Assembly: GCA_022829145.1 (NCBI GenBank)
Contig: CM040745.1
Location: 21,358,906 to 21,422,905 of the forward strand
Source: Albula goreensis
Taxonomy: Eukaryota; Chordata; Actinopteri; Albuliformes; Albulidae
Length of the DNA: 64,000 bases
Direction: 5' to 3'
Part shown: positions 11,601 through 24,400 of the stretch, piece after piece
How positions within the stretch are numbered: the stretch's first letter is position 1
Layout: each line of letters starts with the position of its first letter
Made by a program: the position numbers and the translations under genes
Notes under the pieces: model-generated
Databases searched by the model: none
What the model saw: the letters and a program-made list of their open reading frames with translations, nothing else
What the model was told of the DNA's origin: nothing

Positions 11601-14600
11601 ACACCATCTAGCTTGTATCTGTTCTAGTTATGAGACTAGTCCCAAAGTGTTATAATAGCCAAAAGTAAACACAATTGATAGCATGATTAATAAGGAATAT
11701 TCTGAAAAACCAAGTAAAACTGTCTGGTTAATTTTAACAATAGACTAGATGGTGGGTTCAGTGCTTCAAACCAAAGTGAAAAACATAACTGAATTCATCC
11801 TTTTTCTGTGGAATAGCAGAGTGGTAGCTTATGGCACTTCACTTGGATGAACCAAGAAAAGTAGATGTAAATTTATCAATCAAGAGTTCCCCCTCTTTGT
11901 CAGTTGATAATAACTGTCAATCTGGATCACAAAGATGAAAAAAGCTTTTAAAATACAGAGAAGGGAGTTATTAGCTTTGAAGGAAGCTTGCTTGCTGACC
12001 TTGCTTGTTAATGTAAACTTGGTCCCCCCACACACACACACACACACATCCCACTGAAACAGCCTCCCCCAAAATAAATAGAGGCTAGTCCAGTCTAACA
12101 AATCAGATCAAAAAAGGTCAGCAGATGCAAACTAGTGTCTCACAGAAGGAAGTGACAGACTGCCCCCACACAAGTAATGATACCACACAGGGATATAGTT
12201 AGACAACAGCCATATCCCAAATACAAGTATGCCTATCTTGAGGGCTTAACGGAATGGCCACATGCCTAACACAATCTGTATCTAAATAAAAGAATGGAAA
12301 AAAGAATAGTCCCTAAGACAAAATCATACCTACCAAATAAGGTATTTCTGGAAATGATTATGTCATTATGTTAATAAAGTACACAGACTACTAAAAACAA
12401 AAGAAAGATGTCTGACCTAAATATTTTGACTTTCTCCACAGTACGGCTTACAGTTGGCTGAAACAGAAGTATCCAGCAAGAAGAACCATCATGAAGCACA
12501 AGGCACTGGTGAAACTGCCTTTAATTATTGGACAAATACCAAGATATTCATCAACATTCAAAAAATGTAACCTGATCAAAACACAAAATAACAAAATGTT
12601 AACAGCAGATAGCAATCCTGGCATGGGTTTGGGTTTTAACACTGCCCTTTAATTTCCTTAATACGATGGTCCAGAGCTCAAAGGTCAACACATTTTAACA
12701 AATACAACAGAGGAATGCAGAATCTGCAGTCCCATTGTGGATCACAAGAAGTCACCACCACAAAACCCCAAACAGGTGAGGAATATTTCTGATTATAAGG
12801 CATGAAAACGTTAGGATGACTTCATCTGAATCACATGTATTTGAATTGCTTTAACAGGACTGGCCTACTTTCAAAGTCATACCTGAAATAAAAACCTGAA
12901 TAAACTGTGTCCTTTTTCTAATTTGACCTGTACCGGAAAATGAATGAACAGATTTAGTCCACAAAAAGAACTATGGTAAACGACATGAACTATTCCCTGA
13001 ACATTTACATTTTTGTACCACCCATACTAGAAAAAAAAGTGTAACTTAAAGTAATCAAAGTTAATAAGACTAAAAGTTACTTGCTCAGACATAACATTCA
13101 CAAATAAGTCTGGTCTGGCCTACAATACCCAATATCTAAGCAGTTTTTGCTGTGTCAACTTATCGCAACTGGCACATGCACTCAACATCTGCATTCAGCA
13201 GTGAATGCTCATTATATTGTTCATACCCAGAAAGCCAACAGAATGCTATCTCTTCATCAAATAAATGTAAGTTCCCTGTTGTTTTACACTCATGAGATTT
13301 CACAGCTGAAGATAAGGCCACACTTACTATATGATATAAAGGTGTCACTTTCACTTGCACCCGCTGTGACTTAAATGGTGCACAATGCTCTATCAGGAAG
13401 TGGAATTAGTCAGTGTAGATATCTGGAAATGAGTTTATTAACCATTTAATACTATGCAAGCAGTATGAAATTAGAATGTCACACATTTTATGGTATGACA
13501 TATTTTTGTGAATTATACACTTTAAAGCCATGTCAATAACATTGCTTTAGAGGTTTAAAGGTCATAGGAAGTCTGCACCCATTTCCTTATGCTGCAGTTT
13601 TCTTCCTTCTGGTAACTGTATAGGTCACTATGAGGCCAGCTGAATTAAGACACTACTTTTTCAAGAAGCTAGGCTTTTTTTTTTAACAATCAGAAATTAT
13701 CTGTGATATGCAACATCTCATCAAACTACAATCTAAGGATCTTGTTTTAATATTTTAATGTTCCAGGCAGGTATCAATATACAATTGTAAACAATTACAG
13801 ATTATGACATACTGAGCTACAGTACTGAACCCTGGGATGGACATTACCCAGTCAAATGAGAACTTTATACTGTCTCTTTATTTTTAATCTGGTAAACCAA
13901 GAAGCACCAAGGGGTTTTTCCAAGGGGTCTAAAAATGGTTCCCCTCATTGGTGTATTGTGCATTCCCACATTTCTGCTCAAAATGCCAACAACATATTAA
14001 TACATGGTGCAATAAATCTGCTTGCTGTTCCCTCAAGCCCAGGGGCAAGAGTGAGGGTATAAGCAAGGATTACATTCCCATGTTAGCCTCACTTTTAGTC
14101 CTGCTAATCCCTGAAACAACACAACAAATACGTATTGCTAGTTCCTTTGAGTTGAAGTGTATCAGTGGATAAGTGACCATATTCTCCCAGTCAATCTTCA
14201 GTGTTAAATTGAGTGTGCTGCCTCTCAAACCCACACAAGCGGTTTACACAAACTGGAGTGTATGCCACCACAATGCTTACGCCTCAGAGACAGGGAACAG
14301 CAAGCTTGATGACTCCATTCATACAAAACCACAAAAAGCCCAGCAGTGAGACAAAAATGTTTGTGCGACCGGCCTGGAGGAACCATTGACATAATATGCA
14401 AGCGACAGTCTGGAAAGGGGGGGGGGGAGTTACACTTCCTCCCATCCCATCTGCTGGATAGCATGATGCTTTTTTTTTTACTGTACCTTCCTCAGAACAA
14501 CCATTTTAGTTTTTCTATCATCAGATTTTTTCAACTTTACTTAAAGCCTTAATTGTTTCTGCAATCTAGAATGAAAAACCAGAGCTTCATATCAGACCAA

Positions 14601-17600
14601 AAGAAAAAAAAAAACAGTCTGCCTTGCTCCTTGGGTGTATGTCAGTTGCGCAGCTGAAAAAGGGTGGTGAATGTCTGCAGAATGTGTGGGATTTATTAAC
14701 CATCATAAAGCTGCAAACAAAAATAAGAATTTATTATTTTTTAAACCACAAAGTTTAAAAAGCCTATACTGAGCTGCTAATTTACTGAATACAGATCATT
14801 CTCAACTGCAAGTTACCTAACAAAGCAGGTAATTTCTAACTCCCACCATGAACAAATAAATTCATCAACCTGGTCAAAACAATTAAACTAAAAGTTAATC
14901 AAGGATGTGAAAAGGCAGTGCAGTATGCTATAGGGGCTATGCTTTCCTCTCTGTGAGACTTACATATGAGTCTTACATTCAACTCTACAACCTACTCTCT
15001 GGTATTTTAGCTATTTTACTTCTTCAGCCAAAAACTCCAGAGCAACTGCCAGAATGCTCTCATCCACCAAATGCTGTCATTCCTCCAAAATGTCTTTCTC
15101 CTGATTCAGAGAGAAAGGAGGGCCTGCCCCTGTAGTCATTAATGGTGTCATTTATTAGAGAGAATTAAAAATCTAAATTCAAGATGATTTTTGTACTTTG
15201 AAAATGGTTCTTACAAAGCATTTAGCTGTAATTATATTCAGAAAAGACACCATTTTAAAATGTCCCTAGAAAGACATCCTCCATTGAATAAAGATTTATG
15301 CCCATGTATATTATGTTATAATAGAATATCTTTAATAGAAAGGTAAATCACATGAGGGGAAGTCTGACAAACAAAAGGAAACTGTGTGAAATGGGAAAAG
15401 GTTACTTTGTGTCCAAGATCAAAAAAGTCCTGATATGCACACACAATGTCGAAAATGTAATAGTGTTAAAAATAAAAACTACTTTTATTTATATTGTAAC
15501 AATATTTATTTTATTACCTCTAGATGTTTTCCATTGGTCACGAACACAAAACAGAAACAAACTAAAAACTTTGCTTGTGCTGCTTCTACTTTAAGCCTAA
15601 CAAGGATAACATAAAAATGACATATGGCGGGGGAAGCAGGTAGTAAACAACAATCACTGTAATGTTCTTGAATTACAGTAATCTCAGAAATACACTTCAC
15701 TTGTTTCAGAACAGCTGTTTCCCACATCTAATTGACTATAAATAACGCATACAGAATGTACAATTTTCAGCAATTTGAATGTATACAGTGAACCCATACA
15801 CAAAGACAGTGAGAATAAATTCATTTTATTTATCCCCCCGGATGGGCAGTGGGGTCTACACACGACAGTGTACAGTGATGCCCCAGGACAAAGCTGCAGA
15901 AGTCGGTCATGGCATATATTCAGCATGATTCTTTCTGATGGAGACGGTTTGGTGGCTGGAGGGGGGCAGATTCCACAGGCCCCATTGGTGCAGCTTTAGC
16001 ATTCATGCCTTTCATTAGATGCTCTAAAGACACGGTTGTCTGAACCTATTGTCAACGAAGGGCACTCGTAAAACTGTGTGTCGGAGAAAGAGAGACAGGC
16101 CCGGCCGTACGGAGGGAAAGTGACACCGAGTCTGACATGACTGGACGCTCTCTGTGTTGACACAATATTAAGCACTGCTTGCTCACGTTCTCAGAAAGGA
16201 CAAGACAATTATAGCACTGAAAACTCAGTTGAGCCAGTTTCACAGGGAAAAGGGGAAAAAAGGAAGACAAGTCTGGTCACTGTTCTGCTCAAATATGATG
16301 TTCATAGCTATCCTTTCACGTAACAAGGTTCACTTTTAGGAAATTGAGGGGACACTACTGAGCTTTTTCAGTTCCATCCCCTCAGCCACAATGGGCAAGT
16401 CAGAACTGAGGGGGTTATGGGAAACCAGATGTTCTTTGTTGAAATAAACACTAAGTACTGTTGCGTTGCTCTTTCATAAATTAGTCTAAATTTCCATGCT
16501 CTTGAATACTCAACCCACCCTCGTAACAGCTTTTTGTGCTGTTGTGGAAATTTACCCATAAGGCAGTAAAGGTGCCAAAACACGCTCTGCAGAACACAGA
16601 CAATTAAGCACTGGATAGAATACACTCAATGTATACTTGACACCCTTGAAACTTATCTTGTCACAAATTTCTTTTAAGAATCAGGATATAAACTAAAGAC
16701 ATTTCCAATTCATATGTCTGAGTGCTTTGTTAGTCCTACTTCCTGTTACAAAGCTAATTCTGTATATCTTGCCAAATATTTCCTAGAGAGATTTGGAATG
16801 TAGTGGTTTTACAAATATATGCCAGAAGGTTATGGCTAAGAGAGAGTCAAGTTTCATTTTTCCCAAAACCCTCAAAGTGAACTATCTGGCAACAAATGGT
16901 GAAAACTGGATCCATCACAAAAGTGTGTAATAATAATGTTTTAACAATACAAGTATTGCTGAGAGAATCTATTTCCTCACAATTATACAGTAATCATTTG
17001 CAATCCTTTGAATAGAATATAATACAATCTTTTGAACTCTGCATAACATACGCTGGCCCAGTAACTACATTATTCTAAAAGCAGACCTATGTGTAAATAA
17101 ATTTCATGTGTAAGATGGTTACTGTCACCCAAAAACCCATCAGATGAGACCTATATGTTTCAAGCGCAATGCAATGTAAGGTATAAGCACTTTGCCTATC
17201 TGCTGGGTGCCTGCACCCTTTGCCTGCAAGCTGACAGCCAAAAGAAGGTCTTCCCTTTTGTAGCCAGTTGCTCACTTTCACTGGATTCACAGCCCGGTAT
17301 GTTATGTCACAACAACAAGCAGATGAATAGCAGAGGCTAAAGCCAACCTTTATACTGTTTATGCGCCCCTGTTGTTTGTGTGCGTGCGCGGGTACCCCGG
17401 TCCCCCAGCACAACAGCTATGGTGTTACTCATGGAACATCAGTGGTCATTAGACTAACAATATAATCAAACAAACACTTTATAATTGAAATCCTGCAGAG
17501 CTTCTGCAGTGGGGTTGCCAAATGAATACAAATTCAGCCAAGTTCTGACCAAGCACAATGAAAGCTGAATGTGAATTTCCACTAGCAGAAGAAGCAGTGG

Positions 17601-18371
17601 TACCTTGGTGATTCCAGATGTTCAAAGCAATTTCCTGAACCCTTTGATACAACCAAATATTAAGATCCTGTAGGATGAGCTCTACCACAACCTATATAAT
17701 GCACTGACAAAAATTTGTCATGTCTTTATTCAGCCTGCCAATTTTGCCCTTGAAAATAATACAATAATATTCAGATTATTTGAATGCACAAAGAATAACT
17801 GACATTTGGTTCACCTGCAGGAATACAATAATTTGATTGCCAATGGCTCTTGATATCATGAGAGGGCAGGTGAAGGCTTCTTTTTGGTTCAATGACTCAA
17901 TGTCAGTCTTTTCCACGTCAGGCTGGCAGAGGCCCAGATTTTCCTCACAAACAGGGATACAACACAGCGCAATCTGGGAACCACTATAAATCAGCAACGG
18001 CTTTTAATTATGTGCCTGAAGGAGTGCAATTGATTAGCAATATCCCCAAACTGCTTTAAATAGTTATTCTAAACTTTATAAAGTGTGCGCTCTAATGGGA
18101 CCATTTTGAACGATCCTTAAGGTAAGGTTATTATTTAGGGTGAGTCTTTACTGCCAAGCTTTGGAGTGTAAGGACTACTCTTGTTGGAAGGGCAGGAATT
18201 TACAAGTAACAGGTTTTTGGTCATTTCATGGAACATGGAAGTAAAAGATTCAGGTGGGGGTAAAGCCAGTGATTATGATGAGCTTTTTGTGTCTGAACAC
18301 AGAGCTACTAGTTTTGAGCCTCACATTGACACTAATACTTTACCTCGCCTTAAAGGTGAGGCCAGGTCTTG
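8641..18371. other. Non-coding stretch, probable large intron of the minus-strand gene
   Basis: No exon can be supported with confidence. Weak candidates were read and set aside: minus-strand 8998-9123 (open, with a GTAAGA donor) and plus-strand 12442-12570 (acceptor then 42 open codons). Simple repeats include C runs near 8789, an AC tract at 12031-12048 and a G run at 14417-14427. If the minus-strand gene model is right, most of this is its intron. Confidence 0.45.
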
Positions 18372-18419
18372 CCACACACACAAACGCACACATGCACTCA
18401 CGCACGCACGCACGCACGC

Positions 18420-18488
<69 letters not shown>

Positions 18489-18574
18489 CACACACACACA
18501 CGCACACACGCGCACACACACGCACACGCGCACGCACATGCACACGCGCACATGCACACATGCACACACACGCG
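18372..18574. repeat. Long CA/CG-rich microsatellite
   Basis: About 200 bp of alternating purine and pyrimidine: a CACG/CGCA-rich head, about 28 uninterrupted CA units (roughly 18425-18480), then a CA/CG/TG mixture to 18574. The open frames across it, rich in His-Thr or Cys-Val, are products of the repeat, not genes. Such tracts can adopt Z-DNA in vitro. Confidence 0.95.
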
Positions 18575-19320
18575 TCATCATTTACATGTGCCATCATTGC
18601 AATTTGATTATAACCGTCAATATATCATTCTCCCAAAATTCTGGTGGTATAGGCACTCTTTTAACAATTATTTTGATATTTCAAGAGTCCGTTGTCAGTA
18701 TTACAGTTCATAAAAAAAGTTTTTTACTGAATGTACTTATTACAGGAGTATGCATTTATAAAACTAAAATAACACATAATGTGAGGTTATATAAGCATTT
18801 GGCCAACTATAAAACAATATGAATGCCTTTTAGAATTTAAATGTTGATAACTTGCATGTGACCTCTTATTCATATTCTCTTGATGCAATGGATACAAAAT
18901 TCATTAATTCATGACACTGTGTTGTGCTCACACATTGAATTATATGGTAAATGATATTAAAAAATATATATATATTTAAAAAAGCATGTTGCATGTGAAG
19001 CTTCCGTTCAATGTAAAGAAAATCATGGCTCATACTTTTTCTGTTCTTTGAGTCAATAAATGTCTACTATTACTATTACGCTTTACTCAATTGAATAAAT
19101 TACAAGACGGTGAAGTGAGAAACCTGAGTGTACATTGTGCACTAGAACCTCACCAGCCACGACCGCAAGGACTGTAGTTAGCCTAATTAGTTACAAAAAA
19201 CCTCAAAACTGGCACAAATAAGTAACGTGTATGCATTTGATGTGCACAGTATACACTGTGCATATTAAAGCACTTAAAATACTATCAAATCTACCTTCAT
19301 TCACAAAATAAATCTTGAAT
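18575..19320. other. Non-coding AT-rich stretch
   Basis: No gene or recognisable repeat was seen apart from a short TATATATATT tract near 18965-18976. Confidence 0.5.
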
Positions 19321-19324
19321 AAAA

Positions 19325-20045
19325 CTAGCCCCGCCCTTTGAAAACATCTACATGTAATTGGTTATGAGGCCCCCCCAACCCTTTTTAATTTTTTTTTTAA
19401 ACTCCATGTATGGATTGGCCACAGAATAACTCAATCGGTTTTAATTAACAATTGCGCCATTGATATCCACCGGGAACTGAAATTGAATTCGAATTGGTCA
19501 GAGGAGAGACCAATCACGCGTCTGCTAGATCACACTAGATGCCCATAGGTAAATGTACCTTTAATCAAAAAATCCATCCTGTGTGTACATTGGACCATAT
19601 CGACACAGACTGTAGAAACACCACCCGTTCTCCGAAATACTGTGACAAGCTGCTCAAGGTAGGTGGAATGGAAGCGATTCAAAAATTCATAAATCCAAAA
19701 CCAAGTTAGCAAACCACGGTGCAAAACAGTGTAGCAATACTACACAACTACCCATAGGCTCATGTTGTTTTGATTTTCTGATCTCGTAATGAATGTCGCG
19801 AGCGAACCCCATTTCCCAGCAAGAGTTTACAAAAAGGAAGGTTGCGTAAACAAGCAAATTTGAATAACTTTCATGTTCCCTTACCTAGATGCCCCAAGAG
19901 GCGGTCATTCCACCCCAAAAGACGCAATGTGTTAATTTCCGTTGGAGAGTGCGCCAGCGAAAGAATCACTCACTGACAGATTCCGCCATACTGGATTTTG
20001 GTAAGGAGATCACGTGTCGCGCCCCTGCATTTCTCTGGGAGGCGG
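19325..20045 (-). promoter_or_regulatory. Promoter-like block with CCAAT boxes, YY1 site and E-box
   Basis: This block is richer in CpG than its surroundings. It carries ATTGG (inverted CCAAT) at 19357, 19414 and 19493, CCAAT at 19510, a GC-box-like CCCCGCCC at 19329-19336, a CCGCCAT (YY1-type) at 19983-19989 and CACGTG at 20011-20016. A YY1-like site overlapping ATGGCGG is typical of many vertebrate housekeeping-type starts. Orientation is inferred from the minus-strand ATG and splice donors inside it. No TATA box is evident near the proposed start. Confidence 0.5.
19885..20010 (-). CDS. Candidate first exon of unidentified minus-strand gene
   Basis: Reading the minus strand, ATGGCGGAATCTGTCA (19989-19974) is followed by the consensus donor GTGAGT. 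This would encode MAESV plus one base of the next codon. A second donor, ATCTAG|GTAAGG, lies at 19885. If that one is used, the ATG opens only a seven-codon upstream frame and the exon is untranslated. The upstream E-box and the YY1 motif at the ATG support a transcription start close by. The downstream exons proposed at 7984-7901 and 7722-7647 would make a first intron of up to 12 kb. The transcription start and the 20010 boundary are estimates. Gene identity is unknown. Confidence 0.38.
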
Positions 20046-21417
20046 AGTTTGCTATAGTGAAGCTGTAACTGGGCGTAGCTTGAGAGATAGAATTGAAAGA
20101 GAGTGTTATTGGCATTAGCTTCCGAAAATTAACTAAACTGCTAGAACTAAAATTCAGTTGTTCAGGGTTTGGGGTTATTTTCCCTTGATAACTATTTAAG
20201 TAAACAGGTTATAATGTGTTTTAATCAAATTGAAAGAAAGACAGTCGATTGTGTTCCACCCTCATTTTGGTTTAGATCTTTCCAGAAATCAGTTTTTCAT
20301 GATCCTTGGCAGAACTGCGTGGTCGGTTTTGCTTCACAAATAATTTTCCCGTAGAGACTACGTGTACAATCATTTAAACCCCGTATTAGAATTATTAAAT
20401 CCATGGAATAATCTATCGTAAAATACAATATAACTCTTGTTCAAATTTAAGAAGTCTAGCAAATTTGGCAGGGATTAATTTATGTTCTGTCACTCGAAGT
20501 GCATAAATTGACTGCCACCTACTGTTTTATCAAATTTAGGTTCAATGTTAGTATTAAATATGTATATCAGTGATAATAAACAGTGTCAAATAGGGTAAAT
20601 CGGAATTTACGGAATACGTTTCATACAGGAGACCAACAGTGTGCTGTAGTAAATGCAGACATTGCTTATCACTGCACATTTTTTTTTAAACCAGACATGC
20701 AGCTGTGGTGCATGCAGTAACAAGGAAGGGACTTTTCTTTTCATAGCCTTTCTATAGCTCTTCCATTCACTTTGCTTGCAAGTCCAGTGACAGTTTTTCA
20801 ATGCAAAGAGGATCTCAAGGCATCAATGATTAGAGTTCAAGCTATGGGAAGGCAGGTTTTCCTTTTGGTCAGGAGCTTACATAAGTAAGCAATAAGAAAA
20901 ATGTATGACATATAGAAAATTGTCCGCTATTCGAGAAGCATACAGCTGGTTCTCCGCTTCATGTTTGTAAGAGTGGTGAAAACAGATTCTTCTGAGCAGG
21001 CCATAATACACTGAAAGCACTTTGCCTTTTCATGCAGTGGTGAAAACTGTGGTTCAGTGCTTGTAATATAGCAATTAGTTGTGGTAAGGAAAATATCTAA
21101 CTTTCTCCTGTATGAAAGCCATTATGTTTCCAGTAATTGTGGAGTGAGACCATTGTAGAATGAAACGCAACTGGCTCTTTTTCCCACATCTTTAACTATG
21201 GTGGTATTTAGAAGTTGTGTTGATGTTTCCCTTTGAGGGAGCCTACGTATCCCAGAATGTCTGGCAGTCTTGAGTGTTTCCAAAGCATCCATAGAGAGCA
21301 AATCATTAGCTGTCTATCTTGTCTGTTCTGAGTAATATTAGACAATTCTGCCTTCAAAATATATTGTATTGTGATTATGGTATGTAACGGAAGCTAACAA
21401 CAGGGCTGGGTCACTTT
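20046..21417. other. Non-coding stretch
   Basis: Sequence upstream of the proposed minus-strand promoter. No exon or known repeat was recognised. Open frames are at most 64 codons. Confidence 0.5.
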
Positions 21418-21420
21418 ATT

Positions 21421-21484
<64 letters not shown>
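21418..21484. repeat. (TA)n(TG)n microsatellite
   Basis: A short TA tract followed by about 27 TG units. Confidence 0.95.
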
Positions 21485-21487
<3 letters not shown>

Positions 21488-24400
21488 GTATAGTGAAAAC
21501 ATGTACAATTTCTTTAAGAGTGAGCACCTCAAGAGCTGAAGATATGTAGAATACAGTGTGCACTGAACTGTAATGAAAATTGTTATTCATTGTACAGTGC
21601 ATTTTTGCTAACAGGCTTCAATGAGTTGAAGTAAGAGCATTCAGCTATCATGGGAGTAATTTCGCAGCAAGAGAAGTGTTGTAAGATAGGTGGCCAGCAT
21701 TGTCCACATCCAAGTGTCTCTAATTAAGTCTCTGTGTTAAACAAATTATCAGATACTATCTACAATTGTAACAGGCCATCTGCAGCCAGTATGCTCCATG
21801 CACAAGTGAATTATGGGTTTGTGTGGCTCACCTAACATGGATATGTGTAACAAAAATGAATTTAGTCTCTGGATGGCTGGACATGTGGTTCCCTGGTGTC
21901 AGGGAGCTGTGGGGCTGCCTTGAACCCCTCTATTTCACCAGCTGCGTCCCGCTGCTCCCTCTATGAGATGGCTGTTGTCTCAAGGAGTCCCTGTTCCTCC
22001 CTCCAAAACCACTTCTGTTCTGGTTGACTGTGTAAAAACACAGCACAATGACCTCTCCCCCAGCTGCAAGAGAGACCCCCCACTCTATTTCATGGTCTAG
22101 GGTCATGACCCCTAAACGGAACACTCAGCAGTGAATTAGGGGACCGCTCACTGAGGCCACAGCTCCTATCTGTCACTATCAGCTGTTTCAGCCCATGATG
22201 TGAGACCAGGCAATGTGTTTCACTGTGGTGATATCACCAAGGCAGCGACTGTCAATGCAAAAAAAGACGCTCGATCCATCCAGATCATAACACGATCTGC
22301 TTTGAGCTTCTTACATAAAGAAACAAGTTAATCCTAAGCACTATGCTGCAAGAGCGTGTTGTCTTGATAATGGTGTGTGTGTAAGTGAAGCAGAAGCACA
22401 CTGTGTAAGCTAAGCCTCTTTTGCATCAGCGATGGGGAAATATCTTTGGAAGAAGAGAGGCGTGTGGAGCAGTAGGCCTGTGTTTGGTGCTGTCTTGGCA
22501 GCTGTCGGCACAGGAGCAAGGGATTATCTAATTGTGAGGAGCCTCTGCTTTCTGTGGGAAGGGAGCAAACATTTAGCATTGCACCCCACGGTAATCGTCA
22601 CCCATCCTTTGTCCATGCACCTAAGCCAGTTTTCTGGAACGCTGCATACAGCCCACAGGGGTTATCATGGTAATGTCAATTCTCATACTTTTCCAAGAGA
22701 AAACTTTCTCCACCATCTGTTTGTCAGCCCCTTTCCTAGCATCCTTAGTGGCAAGGCAGATGTTCAGAATCAGCTTGTCAAATCATAGATTGCAATCAGT
22801 ATCCCAGGTAAGGAAATGGGAATACTCCAAATAACATTAATTGGATTTGAACCTGTGTAGAGTTACATTTCCGCAAAACCCCATAGGAGAAATTTTAAAG
22901 TTGAACAAAAGGGTAGTAAACACCAGAAGCTCTGATGGGAGGGAAAAAGTGGGGCCAGCCCATAAACTATGAATGAACTTGTGTTGTGTCCACAGCATAT
23001 GCAAGCCAGTATTCCCAGAAGTGTTATATAACATTCGTATGCCTTAGCTGAGCTAACGATCAACTCGACACAGCTCTACCTGGCAGGTGGGCTATAGGGA
23101 TTGATAAAGCACTAGTCAGGCTTAACAATCGAAGTGTGGTTTTAATCTTCACTTGTGACAGTTGTGAGCAGACTGGTGACAGGAGGCCTCATGCCCCAGC
23201 TACTTTTCAAACACACTGAAATCCTTGTCTGAGTTGTCAGCACTCCAGTGAACATAGTGCCCAGGGTATCAGTTCCACACAGAGTGTTAAGGGTTATTTC
23301 TGCAGCTATCCGTGTGACAAGGACAGAAACAATTATCAACAAGCTGTTTATTTAACTCTTACATTTGCAAAAATGTCAAATCACAAAGGAAATGCTATGG
23401 TAAAGGAAATGCCTTGAATAGTAGACTCACTGTCAAAACCACAACAATGAAATAAAACTTAAGGGTAATTATGCATAATAAGAATGTAAACATTAAAGTG
23501 TCTTTCTAAATCATGTTTCATTAATTGTTGGAAATGTATTTTTTTCCCTTTTCCCTTCCCTTCCACAAAACATTCTGTGATGCTCTGATAATAAAAAAAG
23601 ATTTAACTAGTGTTGATAAGGTTGGACCCTCATGATCAAAGGGAACTAACAGCAAGCCATGACAGCTGGCTGAAACAATAGAGGGGAAAGATGTGAGAGG
23701 AGTGGTTTGGATTATCTACCATATACAACATGACAGTTTTGTCTGAGAAATTGTAGTCGTTAACATAGTATCTTGTCTTTCTTTGACTCTACCTCCAGTC
23801 TGTCTCTTCATTAAATTTGGTAATAGGTTGCATGATTTTATTTTTAGCTGATTTCTAAAAAGAGCAAGAGATTGATCTGCTTCTGGATGGATGGTCATCT
23901 GCTGTACTTAAGGTTTGTAGTCCTGGATTTTTAATGATTTGTCCTTTCACTACTCTGTTTTGGACCTTGTCTGTTTGGAGACAAGTTCCCTTGGTTTTTA
24001 TGGCTGTAATATTTATACAGTCCATCTTGGGTGTCTGCTTAGCTGTATGAGTTGTGATGTTCTAGTTTCTCCTGTGAGGTTTAACTGTATTTCCTTTTGT
24101 GACTCCCCTCCAGGAGGTCAGATAGAAAGCATGACCCAGGCTTTGACATAAACTCTAGTTAGTGGCTTCAGAAATGCCTTTTCACTCCAGATGTCTAGCG
24201 TTTTGAAGTAGGACTAGTCTGTATGTAACTGTGACATATTTCTATGATGAGGCTTAGGAGGTTGCATTTTTAGTTATTGATATTTGTATAAATTCATGTA
24301 TAAAATAATGTCTGGACAGAAAGCTTGACCAATTTGAAGTGCAACTTGCTTTCCCAACCACTATTCCACAGTAACCTCTCCCAATAGAAATCAGTATAAA

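Noticed and set aside
12442..12570. Acceptor-like TTTCTCCACAG followed by 42 open codons on the plus strand
   Set aside because: Peptide not recognised, no donor before the stop and no partner exon on this strand.
18181..18822. 213-codon plus-strand frame and overlapping frames
   Set aside because: The core is a CA-repeat translation (His-Thr or Cys-Val runs), with no conserved peptide on either side.
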